This document shows positions 34,769 through 43,899 of a stretch of DNA of 64,000 nucleotides, in pieces. The position numbers and the translations under genes are program-made. Origin of the DNA: an uncultured Clostridia bacterium (GTDB lineage: Bacteria > Bacillota > Clostridia > Oscillospirales > Oscillospiraceae); assembly GCA_947170435.1 (NCBI GenBank), contig CAMVTO010000012.1:1-64000 (forward strand). Direction: 5' to 3'. The notes below the pieces were generated by a model, which did not search any database, was not told where the DNA came from, and was given only the letters and a program-made list of their open reading frames with translations. Every line of letters begins with the position of its first letter. The stretch's first letter is position 1.

Positions 34769-35608
34769 TTATTTCTTGCTGTAGTCATAGAAGCCCTTGC
34801 CGGACTTCCGGCCGAGCTGGCCGCCGCGAACCATCTTCTTGAGCAGCAGCGCCGCGCGATACTTGGGATCGCCGGTCTCGGTGTAGAGCACATCCATGAT
34901 GGCGAGGCAGACGTCGAGACCGATGAAGTCGCCGAGGGCGAGGGGGCCCATCGGGTGATTCGCGCCGAGCTGCATGGCCTTGTCGATGTCCTCGACAGAG
35001 GCGACGCCGGTTTCCACCAGGCCGATGGCCTCGTTGATCATCGGGATCAGGATCTTGTTGACGACAAAGCCGGGAGCCTCCGCGACCTCAACGGGATCCT
35101 TGCCGATCTCCTTGGAGAGGTTATAGATGAAATCGAAGGTTTCCTGCGTGGTGTTGGCGCCGCGGATGACCTCGATGAGCTTCATGCTGGGCACGGGGTT
35201 GAAGAAGTGCATACCGATGACCGGATGCTTGAGGCCGAGACCCATCTCGGTGACGGAGAGGGAGGAGGTGTTGGTCGCGAATACCGTGGACTCCTTGCAC
35301 ATCTCATCCAGCTCGGTGAGCAACTCACGCTTGACGGACATCTTCTCGGCGACGCACTCGATGACGAGGTCGGCGTCTGCGGCCGCGGACTTCTCCTCGA
35401 CCAGAATGTTGTTCATGATCGCGTCCTTGGCCTCCTGGGTCATCTTCTCACGGGCGACCAGCTTGTCCAGCTTCGCGCTGAGGTTGTCCTTGTGGCGCTG
35501 CGCGGACGCGACGCTGGACGCATACATAAGGGCGGTGTGGCCCTTGGCCGCGAAGACCTGTGCGATGCCGCTGCCCATGGTGCCGGCGCCGAAGATTGCT
35601 ACTTTCAT
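34769..35608 (-). CDS. hbd: 3-hydroxybutyryl-CoA dehydrogenase
   Basis: 279 residues, normal Hbd length. The Rossmann loop is [18 protein letters not shown], followed by [39 protein letters not shown] with the catalytic His, and [19 protein letters not shown]. It reduces acetoacetyl-CoA to 3-hydroxybutyryl-CoA in butyrate formation. It follows crt on the minus strand and likely shares its promoter. RBS AGGAGG. Confidence 0.92.
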   Translation of the reverse strand: MKVAIFGAGTMGSGIAQVFAAKGHTALMYASSVASAQRHKDNLSAKLDKLVAREKMTQEAKDAIMNNILVEEKSAAADADLVIECVAEKMSVKRELLTELDEMCKESTVFATNTSSLSVTEMGLGLKHPVIGMHFFNPVPSMKLIEVIRGANTTQETFDFIYNLSKEIGKDPVEVAEAPGFVVNKILIPMINEAIGLVETGVASVEDIDKAMQLGANHPMGPLALGDFIGLDVCLAIMDVLYTETGDPKYRAALLLKKMVRGGQLGRKSGKGFYDYSKK

Positions 35609-35652
35609 TGTCGTGTTCCTCCTGATTTTTTTATTTGAAATACAAGGATTTC

Positions 35653-36429
35653 TCAGTGGTTGGTGAAAGGTGCGTGCTTGCGCTTTTCGAGGAATGCGCC
35701 CATGCCCTCTTGCTGGTCGCCCGTCTGGAAACAGGAGCCAAACGCCTTTTCCTCACAGACGACCGCCTGCTCGATGGGCAGGGCCGCGCCCTCGTTGATC
35801 GCACGCTTGGCAGCGCGCACCGCGATGGGCGCGTTGGCGGCAATGGTGCTCGCCAGTTTCTCCGCAGCGGCATACAGCTCGTCCGCGGGATAGACCGCGT
35901 TGACAAGGCCGATGCGCAGCGCTTCATCCGCCTTGATGTTGCGGGCAGTGTAAATCATCTGCTTTGCCATACCGGGACCGACAATGCGCGCGAGGCGCTG
36001 CGTGCCGCCGAAGCCCGGCGTGATGCCGAGGCCGACCTCCGGCTGTCCGAACACCGCCGTGTCGGAGCAGATGCGGAAATCACAGGCCATCGCCAGCTCG
36101 CAGCCGCCGCCGAGGGCATAACCGCCTACCGCCGCGATCACGGGGATGGGGAAGCTCTCGAGCTTTAAGAACACGTCGTTGCCCTGTTTGCCGAAGGCTT
36201 CGCCGCCGGCGGGATCGAGCTCCTTCATCTGCGCGATATCCGCGCCCGCGACAAAAGACTTTTCTCCCGCGCCGCGTACGATGACGCAGCGGATGAGGTC
36301 GAGATCAATGCTGTCCAGCGCCGCGTCGAGATCCGCGAGCACCTGTGCGTTGAGCGCGTTGAGCGCCTCGGGGCGGTCAATGACCAGATACGCGATGTCG
36401 CCCTTGGGCTCATATTTGACAAAAGGCAT
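35653..36429 (-). CDS. crt: enoyl-CoA hydratase / crotonase
   Basis: 258 residues from ATG 36429; an in-frame ATG at 36438 is too close to the AAGGAGG site, so 36429 is preferred. Crotonase marks are [16 protein letters not shown] (oxyanion hole), [16 protein letters not shown] with catalytic Glu and [20 protein letters not shown] with the second Glu. It dehydrates 3-hydroxybutyryl-CoA to crotonyl-CoA. With hbd it supplies two steps of the butyrate route; thl, bcd and etf are not in the window. Confidence 0.9.
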   Translation of the reverse strand: MPFVKYEPKGDIAYLVIDRPEALNALNAQVLADLDAALDSIDLDLIRCVIVRGAGEKSFVAGADIAQMKELDPAGGEAFGKQGNDVFLKLESFPIPVIAAVGGYALGGGCELAMACDFRICSDTAVFGQPEVGLGITPGFGGTQRLARIVGPGMAKQMIYTARNIKADEALRIGLVNAVYPADELYAAAEKLASTIAANAPIAVRAAKRAINEGAALPIEQAVVCEEKAFGSCFQTGDQQEGMGAFLEKRKHAPFTNH

Positions 36430-36461
36430 GGGAAACATCCTCCTTGCTCATAGTTACTAAC

Positions 36462-36490
36462 ATTATAAGGGGATACCTGCTTTTTTGCAA
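36462..36490 (-). promoter_or_regulatory. sigma-A promoter of crt-hbd
   Basis: On the minus strand TTGCAA (36490-36485), 17 bases, TATAAT (36467-36462), about 30 bases before the crt start. Near-consensus, suggesting strong constitutive expression. Confidence 0.82.
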
Positions 36491-36539
36491 GAGGAAGAAC
36501 GGGATATTTTGTTATTTTTTTAACATTCTCAATTTGTGC

Positions 36540-36568
36540 TTGCGTCCGACTGCATTTTCCGCTATGAT
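36540..36568 (+). promoter_or_regulatory. promoter placed for a leaderless trmB transcript
   Basis: TTGCGT (36540-36545), 17 bases, TATGAT (36563-36568). The ATG of trmB begins at 36576, 8 bases after the -10 box, where transcription should start. No Shine-Dalgarno sequence precedes the ATG. Confidence 0.7.
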
Positions 36569-36575
36569 AGCGCCT

Positions 36576-37271
36576 ATGAGAATGAGAAAAAAGAAAAACT
36601 TAATACCCCGTATGGAGCGTTGCGAAGCTTATCAGATCAAAGACCCCTACGATCGCCGGGGGCATTGGCGGGAGCTGATGCCGCAGGCGCGGGAGCTGCG
36701 CGTGGAGCTCGGCTGCGGCAAGGGGCGCTTCACCGCCGAGACCGCCAAGGCGGAGCCGGACGTGCTGTTCATCGCCATTGAGAAGGTGCCGGACGCCATG
36801 GTGGTCGCCATGGAGCGTGCCGCGCGGGAGAAACTGCGCAATGTGTGGTTTGTGGACGCGGATGTGAACCAGCTGCCGGAGTTCTTTGCGCCCGGCGAGG
36901 TCAGCCGCATCTATATCAACTTCTGTGATCCGTGGCCGAAGAGCAATCAGGCAAAGCGCCGTCTGACACACGGGAATTTCCTGCGGCTCTACCGCAAGGT
37001 GCTGATGCCGGAGGGACAGATCCACTTCAAGAGCGACAACGAAAAGCTGTTCGCTTTCTCCGTGGAGGAGATCCCGCAGTTCGGCTTTGCGCTCAGCGAA
37101 GTGACCGACGATCTGCATGCGGACGGCCCTGTGGGGGTAATGACCGACTATGAGGCGAAGTTTTATGAGCTTGGCACCCCGATCCACCGCTTGGTTGCGA
37201 CGATGCAGCCATGGGAGGAACCGAACGAACCGGAACAGGAAGAAAAGCAGCCGTGTGCACAATGCCATTAG
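36576..37271 (+). CDS. trmB: tRNA (guanine-N7-)-methyltransferase
   Basis: 231 residues from ATG 36576. The opening RMRKKKNLIPRMERC is typical of Clostridial TrmB. SAM loop VELGCGKGRFTAETA, FIAIEKVPDAMV, YINFCDPWPKSNQAKRRLTH and TDYEAKFYELGTPI with catalytic residues are present. It methylates G46 in the variable loop of tRNAs. The frame is open upstream but that part is AT-rich promoter sequence. A second ATG at 36582 is also possible. Confidence 0.9.
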   Translation: MRMRKKKNLIPRMERCEAYQIKDPYDRRGHWRELMPQARELRVELGCGKGRFTAETAKAEPDVLFIAIEKVPDAMVVAMERAAREKLRNVWFVDADVNQLPEFFAPGEVSRIYINFCDPWPKSNQAKRRLTHGNFLRLYRKVLMPEGQIHFKSDNEKLFAFSVEEIPQFGFALSEVTDDLHADGPVGVMTDYEAKFYELGTPIHRLVATMQPWEEPNEPEQEEKQPCAQCH

Positions 37272-37298
37272 GATAACGGTATCAGCGAAACAAAAAAC

Positions 37299-37339
37299 AG
37301 GCATCCCGCTGGCAAAAAGCCAGCGGGATGCCTGTTTTT
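37299..37339 (+). terminator. bidirectional intrinsic terminator after trmB
   Basis: 15-bp perfect stem (37299-37313 with 37319-37333), loop AAAAA, then GTTTTT; the left flank is a run of A, so it also works on the minus strand for the convergent gene. Confidence 0.9.
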
Positions 37340-37382
37340 GGATGATTGTGGCAAGGAAAAAGCTGTGCAGGTGAACCGCTGT

Positions 37383-37892
37383 TTATTCCTCCAGTTTCAG
37401 CTCGATCGGGGCGGCCGCCTCCTGTGCGACCTCGCTTGCCTTTGCCTCGGCATCGGCAGCGTTGGCGGCATGGGTCAGGCGGAGCGCCTGCGCCTCCTCC
37501 TGCGCCGCGCGGCGACCGGCCTGCTCGGCCTCTGCCACCGCGGCGTCCTTTTCCTTCGCCGCCTTTTTCAGCTCCTTCTCCATAAGTTTTTGATTGCGCT
37601 TTTTCTCAATGAGATGCACGATGCGCGCCACGATCGCGATTCCGATCAGCGCAACGCCGATCCAGCTTGCGACGCCAAGCGGGAGCAGCGTTTTGAGCGT
37701 CCAGTAATCGTAATGGATGCCGAGGAACAAAAACAGAACCGAAACTGCCAGCGCCGCACCGAAGAGCAGCACCCACAGAATGGACTTCACCGCCGAGGTC
37801 TTTCGCACCCGCGTGTATTTCACGAGAAAGTAGACCGCGAGGATCAAACACGCGGGGTACTGCGCCAGCAGCATATATTTCCAGTCGACCAT
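37383..37892 (-). CDS. unidentified membrane protein with Ala/Glu-rich coiled coil
   Basis: About 169 residues from ATG 37892 (GGAGTGAGACAGGA upstream). Three membrane helices lie in the first 100 residues (YMLLAQYPACLILAVYFLV, SILWVLLFGAALAVSVLFLF, GVASWIGVALIGIAIVARIV). The C-terminal 70 residues (KKAAKEKDAAVAEAEQAGRR...) form a charged helix. It directly follows the hydantoinase gene, overlapping it by none with this start. Function unknown. Confidence 0.65.
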   Translation of the reverse strand: MVDWKYMLLAQYPACLILAVYFLVKYTRVRKTSAVKSILWVLLFGAALAVSVLFLFLGIHYDYWTLKTLLPLGVASWIGVALIGIAIVARIVHLIEKKRNQKLMEKELKKAAKEKDAAVAEAEQAGRRAAQEEAQALRLTHAANAADAEAKASEVAQEAAAPIELKLEE

Positions 37893-37906
37893 TCCTGTCT
37901 CACTCC

Positions 37907-39289
37907 TTACAGCATGCACTTGTCGCGCATGAGATATTGCCCGCGGCGCTCGCCCACGACCTCGCCATGATCCACCATCAGCATACCGCGCAGATACACC
38001 GAGCGGATGGAACCGCTGGTTTCAAAGCCCTCGAACGGCGTGTAACCCGCCTTGGAAGCAAGTTCTGTGCCGTGGAGCACATGATTCGCCTTGGGATCGT
38101 ACACCACGATGTCCGCGTCGCTGAGTGCGGCGATGGCGCCCTTGCGAGGATAGAGACCGTAGAGCTTCGCCGGATTTTCCGAGAGTGCGCGGCACATGCA
38201 CGCAAGGCTGATGCGGCGCTGCGCGACGCCTGCGGTGTAGACCAGCTCGCCGCGGGTTTCCACGCCGGGCACGCCGCCGGGGATCTTCGTAAAGTCCCCG
38301 CGTCCCATCTCCTTCTGCTCAAGCGTAAACGAGCAGTGGTCGGTGGAGATCGTCTGCACGTCGCCGAGGCGCAGTCCCTTCCAAAGCGCGTCGGCGTCGG
38401 CGCGCTTGCGGATCGGCGGGGCACAGACATAGCGCGCGGCCTGCGAGTAATCGGGATGGTTGTACACGGAATCGTCCAGCAGCAGGTACTGCGGGCAGGT
38501 CTCGACATACACTGTCTGTCCGCGCCGTCTGGCGGCGTCGATCTCGTCGAGTGCCGCGCGGTTGGTGGTGTGGACGATGATGACCGGCGTATCCGCCGCC
38601 TCCGCAATGCGGAGGATACGGCCCACAGCCTCGGCCTCGAGGTAATCCGGCCGCGCCTGGGGATGGGAGGAGACCTCTGCTCCGAGTCCCGCGGCCTTGA
38701 GTTCCGCGATCTTCGCGTCGATGACGCCCGCGTTTTCGCAGTGGAAGCCGCAGATGCCGCCGCGCTTTCTGAGCGCGACCATAGCCTCGTAGAGCTGCTG
38801 ATCCGGCAGCATCATGGCGGGGTAGGTGAGGTACATCTTAAACGAGGTGATGCCGGCGGCGAACATATCGTCCAGCTCGCGCTCGATGCCCTCATTCCAG
38901 TCGTCGATGGTCATGTGGTAGCCGTAGTCGCACCAGCACTTGCCGTCGGACTTCTCGTGCCAGAGCTTTAAGCCGTAGGCAAGCGTCTCGCCCTTATTGG
39001 GACAGGCGAAGTCCACGATGCTGGTCGTTCCGCCGCGGATGGCGGCATAGGTGCCGCTTTCAAAGTCGTCGGCGGTGGTGGTACCCGCCACGTCGAGATC
39101 GAAGTGGGTGTGCGCGTCGATGAAGCCGGGAAAAAGGTAGCAGCCGCTGACGTCGACGACCTCGGTATCCCACGGCGCACCCGCCATGACATGCCCGACC
39201 TTTTCGATTTTTGCGCCGTCGATGAGCACGTCGGCGCGTCGGCAGGACTTGCCGCTGACTACGAACCCTCCGCGCAGAATGGTTTTCAC
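37907..39289 (-). CDS. dihydropyrimidinase / D-hydantoinase
   Basis: 460 residues. GFIDAHTHFDLDVAG gives the HxH; SFKMYLTYP near residue 150 holds the lysine that is carbamylated to bridge two metals; FHCENAG, IIVHTTN and ISTDHCSF give the remaining ligands and catalytic Asp. It hydrolyses cyclic ureides such as dihydropyrimidines. All catalytic ligands are present, unlike the 5728 protein. It lies alone with the small membrane gene. Confidence 0.88.
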   Translation of the reverse strand: MKTILRGGFVVSGKSCRRADVLIDGAKIEKVGHVMAGAPWDTEVVDVSGCYLFPGFIDAHTHFDLDVAGTTTADDFESGTYAAIRGGTTSIVDFACPNKGETLAYGLKLWHEKSDGKCWCDYGYHMTIDDWNEGIERELDDMFAAGITSFKMYLTYPAMMLPDQQLYEAMVALRKRGGICGFHCENAGVIDAKIAELKAAGLGAEVSSHPQARPDYLEAEAVGRILRIAEAADTPVIIVHTTNRAALDEIDAARRRGQTVYVETCPQYLLLDDSVYNHPDYSQAARYVCAPPIRKRADADALWKGLRLGDVQTISTDHCSFTLEQKEMGRGDFTKIPGGVPGVETRGELVYTAGVAQRRISLACMCRALSENPAKLYGLYPRKGAIAALSDADIVVYDPKANHVLHGTELASKAGYTPFEGFETSGSIRSVYLRGMLMVDHGEVVGERRGQYLMRDKCML

Positions 39290-39368
39290 GCTGCGTCACT
39301 CCTTTGTCCATAATATTACTGATATAGCATAGCACAGTTGGCAGAGGATTTCCACAGGAAATTAAAGA

Positions 39369-39411
39369 TGCAGCCCAATGCCATTTTAAGATAAAGTGGC
39401 ATTGGGCTGCA
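39369..39411 (-). terminator. 15-bp hairpin between murI and hydantoinase genes
   Basis: Arms 39369-39383 and 39397-39411 are perfect reverse complements, 13-base loop. On the minus strand it is followed by TCTTTAATTTCC, a weak U-rich stretch. It lies about 20 bases downstream of the murI stop. Confidence 0.75.
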
Positions 39412-39431
39412 CGGCTGCTTTTTCGGACATC

Positions 39432-40229
39432 TTATGTGAGAGCAACTGCGTCGCAGGATGCGGGGCCGTACAGACCCAACCGTTTGGATACCGCCTCGTA
39501 GACCTCCGGTTCGCCCGAGGTGAAGATCGAGAGCGAGCCCCGTGTCTGCGGATTGCTCAGCTGGCGGTAGACCAGAAGGTTCTTGACAGATTCCGCCTGC
39601 TGCTCAGCGGGGTCAATGAGTGTGAGCTGCGGAAAGCAGGCATGGAAATTATCCGCTACGATGGGGAAGTGGGTGCAGGCGAGCAACAAATGCTCCACCG
39701 GAGCCTTGGCGAGGATCACGTCCACGTTTTGGGTGATCTCCTCGTTGATGGCGGCCTGATTGAAGTCGCCCCGGTCAATGAGCGCGGCAAGATTGGGCGA
39801 GCCCTTGGAGACGATCTCGCAGTCAGGATTCTGCGCGTGGATGCGCGCGTCATAGGCGCCGGTTTTGACGGTGAACTCCGTGGCGATCAGACCAACGCGC
39901 GAGAGTTTTTCCTGCACCACATAATCCGCGCTGCATTCCACGATGCTGATGAGGGGAAACGGGCACTCAGGACGCAGCCGCTCCGCCAGCGTCGAGATGG
40001 TATTGCAGGCGATGGCGACGCACTTGACCTGCTTGGCTTCCAAAAAGCGCAGCATGTTCATGGTCAGCGCAAAGATCTCATCCTCGCTGCGGTTGCCATA
40101 GGGGCAGTTGGCGCTGTCACCAAAGTAGATAATGTCCTCGCCGGGCAGCAACCGCTGTAATTGGCGCACAACGGTCAGACCTCCGACGCCGGAATCCAAA
40201 ACACCGATGGGGTTTGCGTTCTGATACAT
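39432..40229 (-). CDS. murI: glutamate racemase
   Basis: 265 residues from ATG 40229 with GAGGAGG upstream. Marks are PIGVLDSGVGGLTVVRQLQ, YFGDSANCPYGNR, CVAIACNTIS with the first catalytic Cys and LLLACTHFPIV with the second. It makes D-glutamate for peptidoglycan in the cytoplasm. Confidence 0.92.
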   Translation of the reverse strand: MYQNANPIGVLDSGVGGLTVVRQLQRLLPGEDIIYFGDSANCPYGNRSEDEIFALTMNMLRFLEAKQVKCVAIACNTISTLAERLRPECPFPLISIVECSADYVVQEKLSRVGLIATEFTVKTGAYDARIHAQNPDCEIVSKGSPNLAALIDRGDFNQAAINEEITQNVDVILAKAPVEHLLLACTHFPIVADNFHACFPQLTLIDPAEQQAESVKNLLVYRQLSNPQTRGSLSIFTSGEPEVYEAVSKRLGLYGPASCDAVALT

Positions 40230-40405
40230 AAGGCAGCCTCCTCGACGGTTCATTTTGGTCAGTATAACACACTATGTTTAAAAAACAAGTCAGCATTTTT
40301 CACGACAAAACCAAGAAAAAAACTTGCAATCCGACAGTTTTCTGATAGTATAGTATTTGGTGGGAGTTGCGGCTTCTGCACATTTTTACGAAGGACACAC
40401 TGTCT

Positions 40406-42208
40406 ATGACGATTTTCAATATCATTTCGCTGTTCGGCGGACTTGCCCTCTTCCTTTACGGTATGCGGCTGATGGGCAACGGACTCAAAGAAAGCTCCTC
40501 CGGCGCACTCAAAACAGCCATGGAAAAGGTGACCAATAATCTGGTCGTCGGATTTTTCCTCGGCGTGGTGGTGACCGCCATCATCCAGAGCTCCACGGCG
40601 ACCATTGTTCTGACCTCCGGCCTCGTCGGTGCGGGCGTCATCACGCTGCATCAGTCCATCGGCGTCATTCTCGGCGCAAACGTCGGTACGACCATCACCG
40701 GCCAGATCATCCGCCTGCTGGATCTCAACGGCAGCGGCGGCGCGTCCTGGGTGGATATCTTCAAGCCCTCTACGCTGGCGCCGCTGGCGGCGATCATCGG
40801 TATCCTGATGATCATGGCGATCAAGACCAAGCACTCCGGCGTGATCGGCCAGATCGCCATGGGCTTTGGCATTCTGTTCACCGGCCTTCTCAATATGACC
40901 GCGGCGGTCAGCCCGCTGTCGTCTTCCGAGAGCTTTGCGCGGATGTTTGTCGGGCTCTCCGATACGCCGGTGCTGGGCTTCCTTGCCGGTACAGGCGTTG
41001 CGTTCCTGATCCAGAGCTCGTCGGCGACCATCGGTATTTTGCAGGCGCTGTCCACCACCGGCGCGCTGACCTTCAGCGCCGTCTATGCCATCATCATCGG
41101 CGTCAACATCGGCGACTGCGTGACCACCGCCATCGTCTGTTCCATCGGCTCCAAGGCGGACGCGAAGCGGACGGGCGTGGTACATATCCTCTTCAACATC
41201 TGCGGCTCGATCCTTGTGATTGCTACCATCATGATTCTGCGCAGCACAGGCACGCTCGACGGGCTTTGGGACAAAACACTGACCTCCGGCGGTATCGCCA
41301 ACGTGCATACGGTGTTCCGCCTGTTCTCCGCCATCGTTCTTCTGCCGGTGTGCGGACAGTTTGAAAAGCTCTCCCGCGTCATTGTCAAGGACGACGAAAA
41401 GCTGGGTACCAGCGTGGAGCGCGAGCTGGAGCGCCTGGATGAGAAGTTCTTCACTTCTCCCGCGCTGGCGCTGGCCGGCGCTTCCGACGCCATCGGCACC
41501 ATGGCGCGTCTCGCCCGGGAGGGTGTGCTGAACGCGATGGACGTGCTGCAAAACTACGACCAGCACATGATCGACCTCATCAACGAGAACGAGGACAGCA
41601 TCGACCTGCTGGCCGACCGTGTGGACAATTACCTCATCAAGCTCTCGCCGCATGTGAAAATGGGCTACGGCAATGACCTGCTCAACTATTATATCCAATG
41701 CTTCTCTGAGTTTGAGCGCATCGGCGACTACGCGGTGAATCTGACGGAGAACGCGCAGGAGCTGCGCGATAAGGGCAATGAGCTGTCTGACGCTGCAAAG
41801 CATGAGCTGCGCGTCATGCGCGGCGCGCTCGACGAGATCCTCGGCCACGCCTACGAGAGCTTCACGGCTCTGGATATGCGGGCGGCGCGGCGCATTGAGC
41901 CGGTGGAGGAGGTTGTGGACGACTTGGTGGCAACCTTGCGCGCCAACCACATTAAACGCGTACGCGACGGCAAGTGCTCAACGCTTACGGGCCTGAGCTA
42001 TTTGGACATTCTGGTGAACATCGAGCGCATCTCCGACCAGTGCTCCAATCTGGGCGTCTATACGCTCTCACAATCGGACAGCACGATCATGAGCAACCAT
42101 CACGAGTACATCCACCAGCTCCATCAGGGCAAGGACGAGACCTTCAATCGAAAGTACAGTCAGGCGCACGAGAAATACTTCGGCGAGCTTGCCGAGGAGG
42201 GCGCGTAA
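40406..42208 (+). CDS. Na/Pi-cotransporter family protein with PhoU-like domain
   Basis: 600 residues. Residues 1-320 carry two inverted Na_Pi_cotrans repeats, each with the QSSTATI-type motif (IIQSSTATIVLTSG and LIQSSSATIGILQA). Residues 340-560 are PhoU-like helices (IGDYAVNLTENAQEL, ISDQCSNLGVYTLS). Such proteins import phosphate with sodium or sense it. ATG 40406; GAAGGA lies 12 bases upstream. TTGCAA and TAGTAT boxes occur near 40327-40354. Confidence 0.88.
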   Translation: MTIFNIISLFGGLALFLYGMRLMGNGLKESSSGALKTAMEKVTNNLVVGFFLGVVVTAIIQSSTATIVLTSGLVGAGVITLHQSIGVILGANVGTTITGQIIRLLDLNGSGGASWVDIFKPSTLAPLAAIIGILMIMAIKTKHSGVIGQIAMGFGILFTGLLNMTAAVSPLSSSESFARMFVGLSDTPVLGFLAGTGVAFLIQSSSATIGILQALSTTGALTFSAVYAIIIGVNIGDCVTTAIVCSIGSKADAKRTGVVHILFNICGSILVIATIMILRSTGTLDGLWDKTLTSGGIANVHTVFRLFSAIVLLPVCGQFEKLSRVIVKDDEKLGTSVERELERLDEKFFTSPALALAGASDAIGTMARLAREGVLNAMDVLQNYDQHMIDLINENEDSIDLLADRVDNYLIKLSPHVKMGYGNDLLNYYIQCFSEFERIGDYAVNLTENAQELRDKGNELSDAAKHELRVMRGALDEILGHAYESFTALDMRAARRIEPVEEVVDDLVATLRANHIKRVRDGKCSTLTGLSYLDILVNIERISDQCSNLGVYTLSQSDSTIMSNHHEYIHQLHQGKDETFNRKYSQAHEKYFGELAEEGA

Positions 42209-42216
42209 GGCAGATA

Positions 42217-42246
42217 AAAGGACGGCGTATGCCGTCCTTTATTTTT
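42217..42246. terminator. bidirectional terminator between Na/Pi and ytvI genes
   Basis: 10-bp stem (42217-42226 with 42231-42240), loop GTAT, flanked by A-rich and T-rich sequence (ATTTTT). Serves two convergent genes. Confidence 0.85.
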
Positions 42247-43291
42247 GCCGCCGGAACTGGGAGAGGAGCAGAAGCAGAAAGGGAAACAGCACCATACCGC
42301 CGACGCCGAGGGAGCAAAAGCCGAGGTACATCGCCAGCAGCGAGAGGATCGGCGGCACGCCGGCTACCGCGCCCAGAAGCCGAGGCTCCAGAATGTTACG
42401 CACCGTCAATGTGACAAGATAGAGCAGGGCAAGGCACAGGGCCTTGGGCGCATTCTGCATCAGCACAGCAACAAGCGCCCAGGGAAGCAGCACCGTGCCG
42501 GTGCCGAACACCGGCAGCGCGTCCACCAGTGTAATGAGGAACGCCAACAGCAGCGCGTAGGGCTGATGCAGGAACCAGAAGCCGGCGAGCAGCTCTGCGA
42601 AGGTTACGGCGCAGAGTGTCAGCTCCGCCCGCAGCCAGCGGGAAACAGATCGGGTGAAGACCTGCTGCAGCGATTCCAGCATGCGGCGCACTTTTGCGGA
42701 GGTGTATTGAGCGAGAGCGTCCCGCAACTCCGGCAGGGCAGATGATGTAAAGTATATTGCCAGAACAGATGTTGCGGCGGCGAGAATCATCCGCGGCAGT
42801 GCGGTGATGAGGGTGCCGAGGGTGGCGAGCAGCCGTTCCGCCAGCATTCCGAGCAGCGTTCCCGCGTCGGCGGCCGAGCGGGTCAGCGTTTCCTCCACAG
42901 TCTCGCGCAGCCATGGCGGGCAGAGCGCGGCGTATCGATCGAGCCGTGTGAGCAGTCCCTGCAGCGAATCCGGGATCATGGACAGCAGTGCCGGGACGCG
43001 GCGCAGCAGGGCATAGGCTTCGCCGGTCAGCGCCGTGACGAGGAGCGAGAGCAATCCGCCAAGCACAAAAAGCAGAAACAGCGTCAGCACCAGCGAGGCG
43101 AAGCCTCGCTTGAAGTGCAGCCGCGCCTGCAGGCCCTGCACCGCAGGCTCCACCGCGGCGGAGAGCGCGGCAGCGATCAGAAAGGGGAGCAGCCACGGCA
43201 GCAGGAATCGCAGCGTGAGATAAAGCAATCCCGCAGCGGCACCGGCAGCGGCAGCGTATAATAGGAAACGTTTGAGGAAGGTTTCGTCCAT
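42239..43291 (-). CDS. ytvI: AI-2E-family / YtvI sporulation membrane protein
   Basis: 350 residues with about eight helices. It shows the YtvI-like order: LLPWLLPFLIAAALSAAVEP at the N-terminus, a central amphipathic region, LLAFLITLVDALPVFGTGTV and a C-terminal RNILEPRLLGAVAGVPPIL. YtvI is linked with spore formation in Clostridia and Bacilli; the biochemical role is unclear. Consistent with a spore-former. Confidence 0.82.
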   Translation of the reverse strand: MDETFLKRFLLYAAAAGAAAGLLYLTLRFLLPWLLPFLIAAALSAAVEPAVQGLQARLHFKRGFASLVLTLFLLFVLGGLLSLLVTALTGEAYALLRRVPALLSMIPDSLQGLLTRLDRYAALCPPWLRETVEETLTRSAADAGTLLGMLAERLLATLGTLITALPRMILAAATSVLAIYFTSSALPELRDALAQYTSAKVRRMLESLQQVFTRSVSRWLRAELTLCAVTFAELLAGFWFLHQPYALLLAFLITLVDALPVFGTGTVLLPWALVAVLMQNAPKALCLALLYLVTLTVRNILEPRLLGAVAGVPPILSLLAMYLGFCSLGVGGMVLFPFLLLLLSQFRRQK

Positions 43292-43315
43292 GGGCGGGTT
43301 CCTTTCAAAAAGTGC

Positions 43316-43344
43316 TTGCCAACTGTGAACAGTTGTGCTAGTAT
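43316..43344 (+). promoter_or_regulatory. promoter of pheB with palindrome in the spacer
   Basis: TTGCCA (43316-43321), 17 bases, TAGTAT (43339-43344). CAACTG-TGAA-CAGTTG (43320-43335) is a perfect palindrome inside the spacer, a good place for a repressor. Confidence 0.65.
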
Positions 43345-43385
43345 GGCGTACAGAATGAAGAAAAGTGACCGTGGAAGGCGAACAA

Positions 43386-43823
43386 ATGACAGGGACAAAG
43401 TACTATCTTGTGGCGGCAGAGGTGCTGCCTGAAGTGATCCTGAAGGTTGCGGAGGCGAACCGGATGCTCCGCGCCGGGGAGGCGCGCACGGCGCAGGAGG
43501 CGGCGAAGTCGGTCGGCATCAGCCGCAGCGCGTTTTATAAGTACCGCGATTCTGTGCAGCCGTTTACGGACATGCGCACCGAACGCATCATCACGTTCTA
43601 CGCGCTGCTGAAGAATAACCCGGGCGTGCTGTCCAACGTCCTCTCTATTTTTGCCGCCTCCGGCGCAAATATACTGACCATCAATCAGAGTATCCCGACG
43701 GACGGCTGTGCGGCGGTGACGGTCTCGGCGGAAACCAGTGCCATGACCGAGACCCTGGAGCAGCTGATTGCAGACGCGACGGCGCTGGACGGCGTGGTGC
43801 GCTTTGAGATTCTGGCGGGATGA
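43386..43823 (+). CDS. pheB: ACT-domain regulator-type protein, PheB family
   Basis: 145 residues. The N-terminal part has an HTH-like AQEAAKSVGISRSAFYKYRD, followed by an ACT domain beginning IITFYALLKNNPGVLSNVLS. This is the PheB (UPF0735) layout, a family with presumed amino-acid sensing in aromatic or threonine/lysine pathways. ATG 43386 after GGAAGG. A terminator follows, then aspartokinase. Confidence 0.87.
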   Translation: MTGTKYYLVAAEVLPEVILKVAEANRMLRAGEARTAQEAAKSVGISRSAFYKYRDSVQPFTDMRTERIITFYALLKNNPGVLSNVLSIFAASGANILTINQSIPTDGCAAVTVSAETSAMTETLEQLIADATALDGVVRFEILAG

Positions 43824-43846
43824 ACCCCCGAATGCCCTGAGACATA

Positions 43847-43884
43847 ACATGGATTGGCGGATAACCGCCAATCCATGTTTTTTT
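43847..43884 (+). terminator. intrinsic terminator in front of the aspartokinase gene
   Basis: 14-bp perfect stem (43847-43860 with 43865-43878), loop ATAA, followed by T7 up to about 43884. The aspartokinase ATG is at 43900 with AGAAGGGA at 43888-43895, so no promoter fits between; the kinase message has to read through. Confidence 0.88.
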
Positions 43885-43899
43885 CAAGAAGGGATACGC

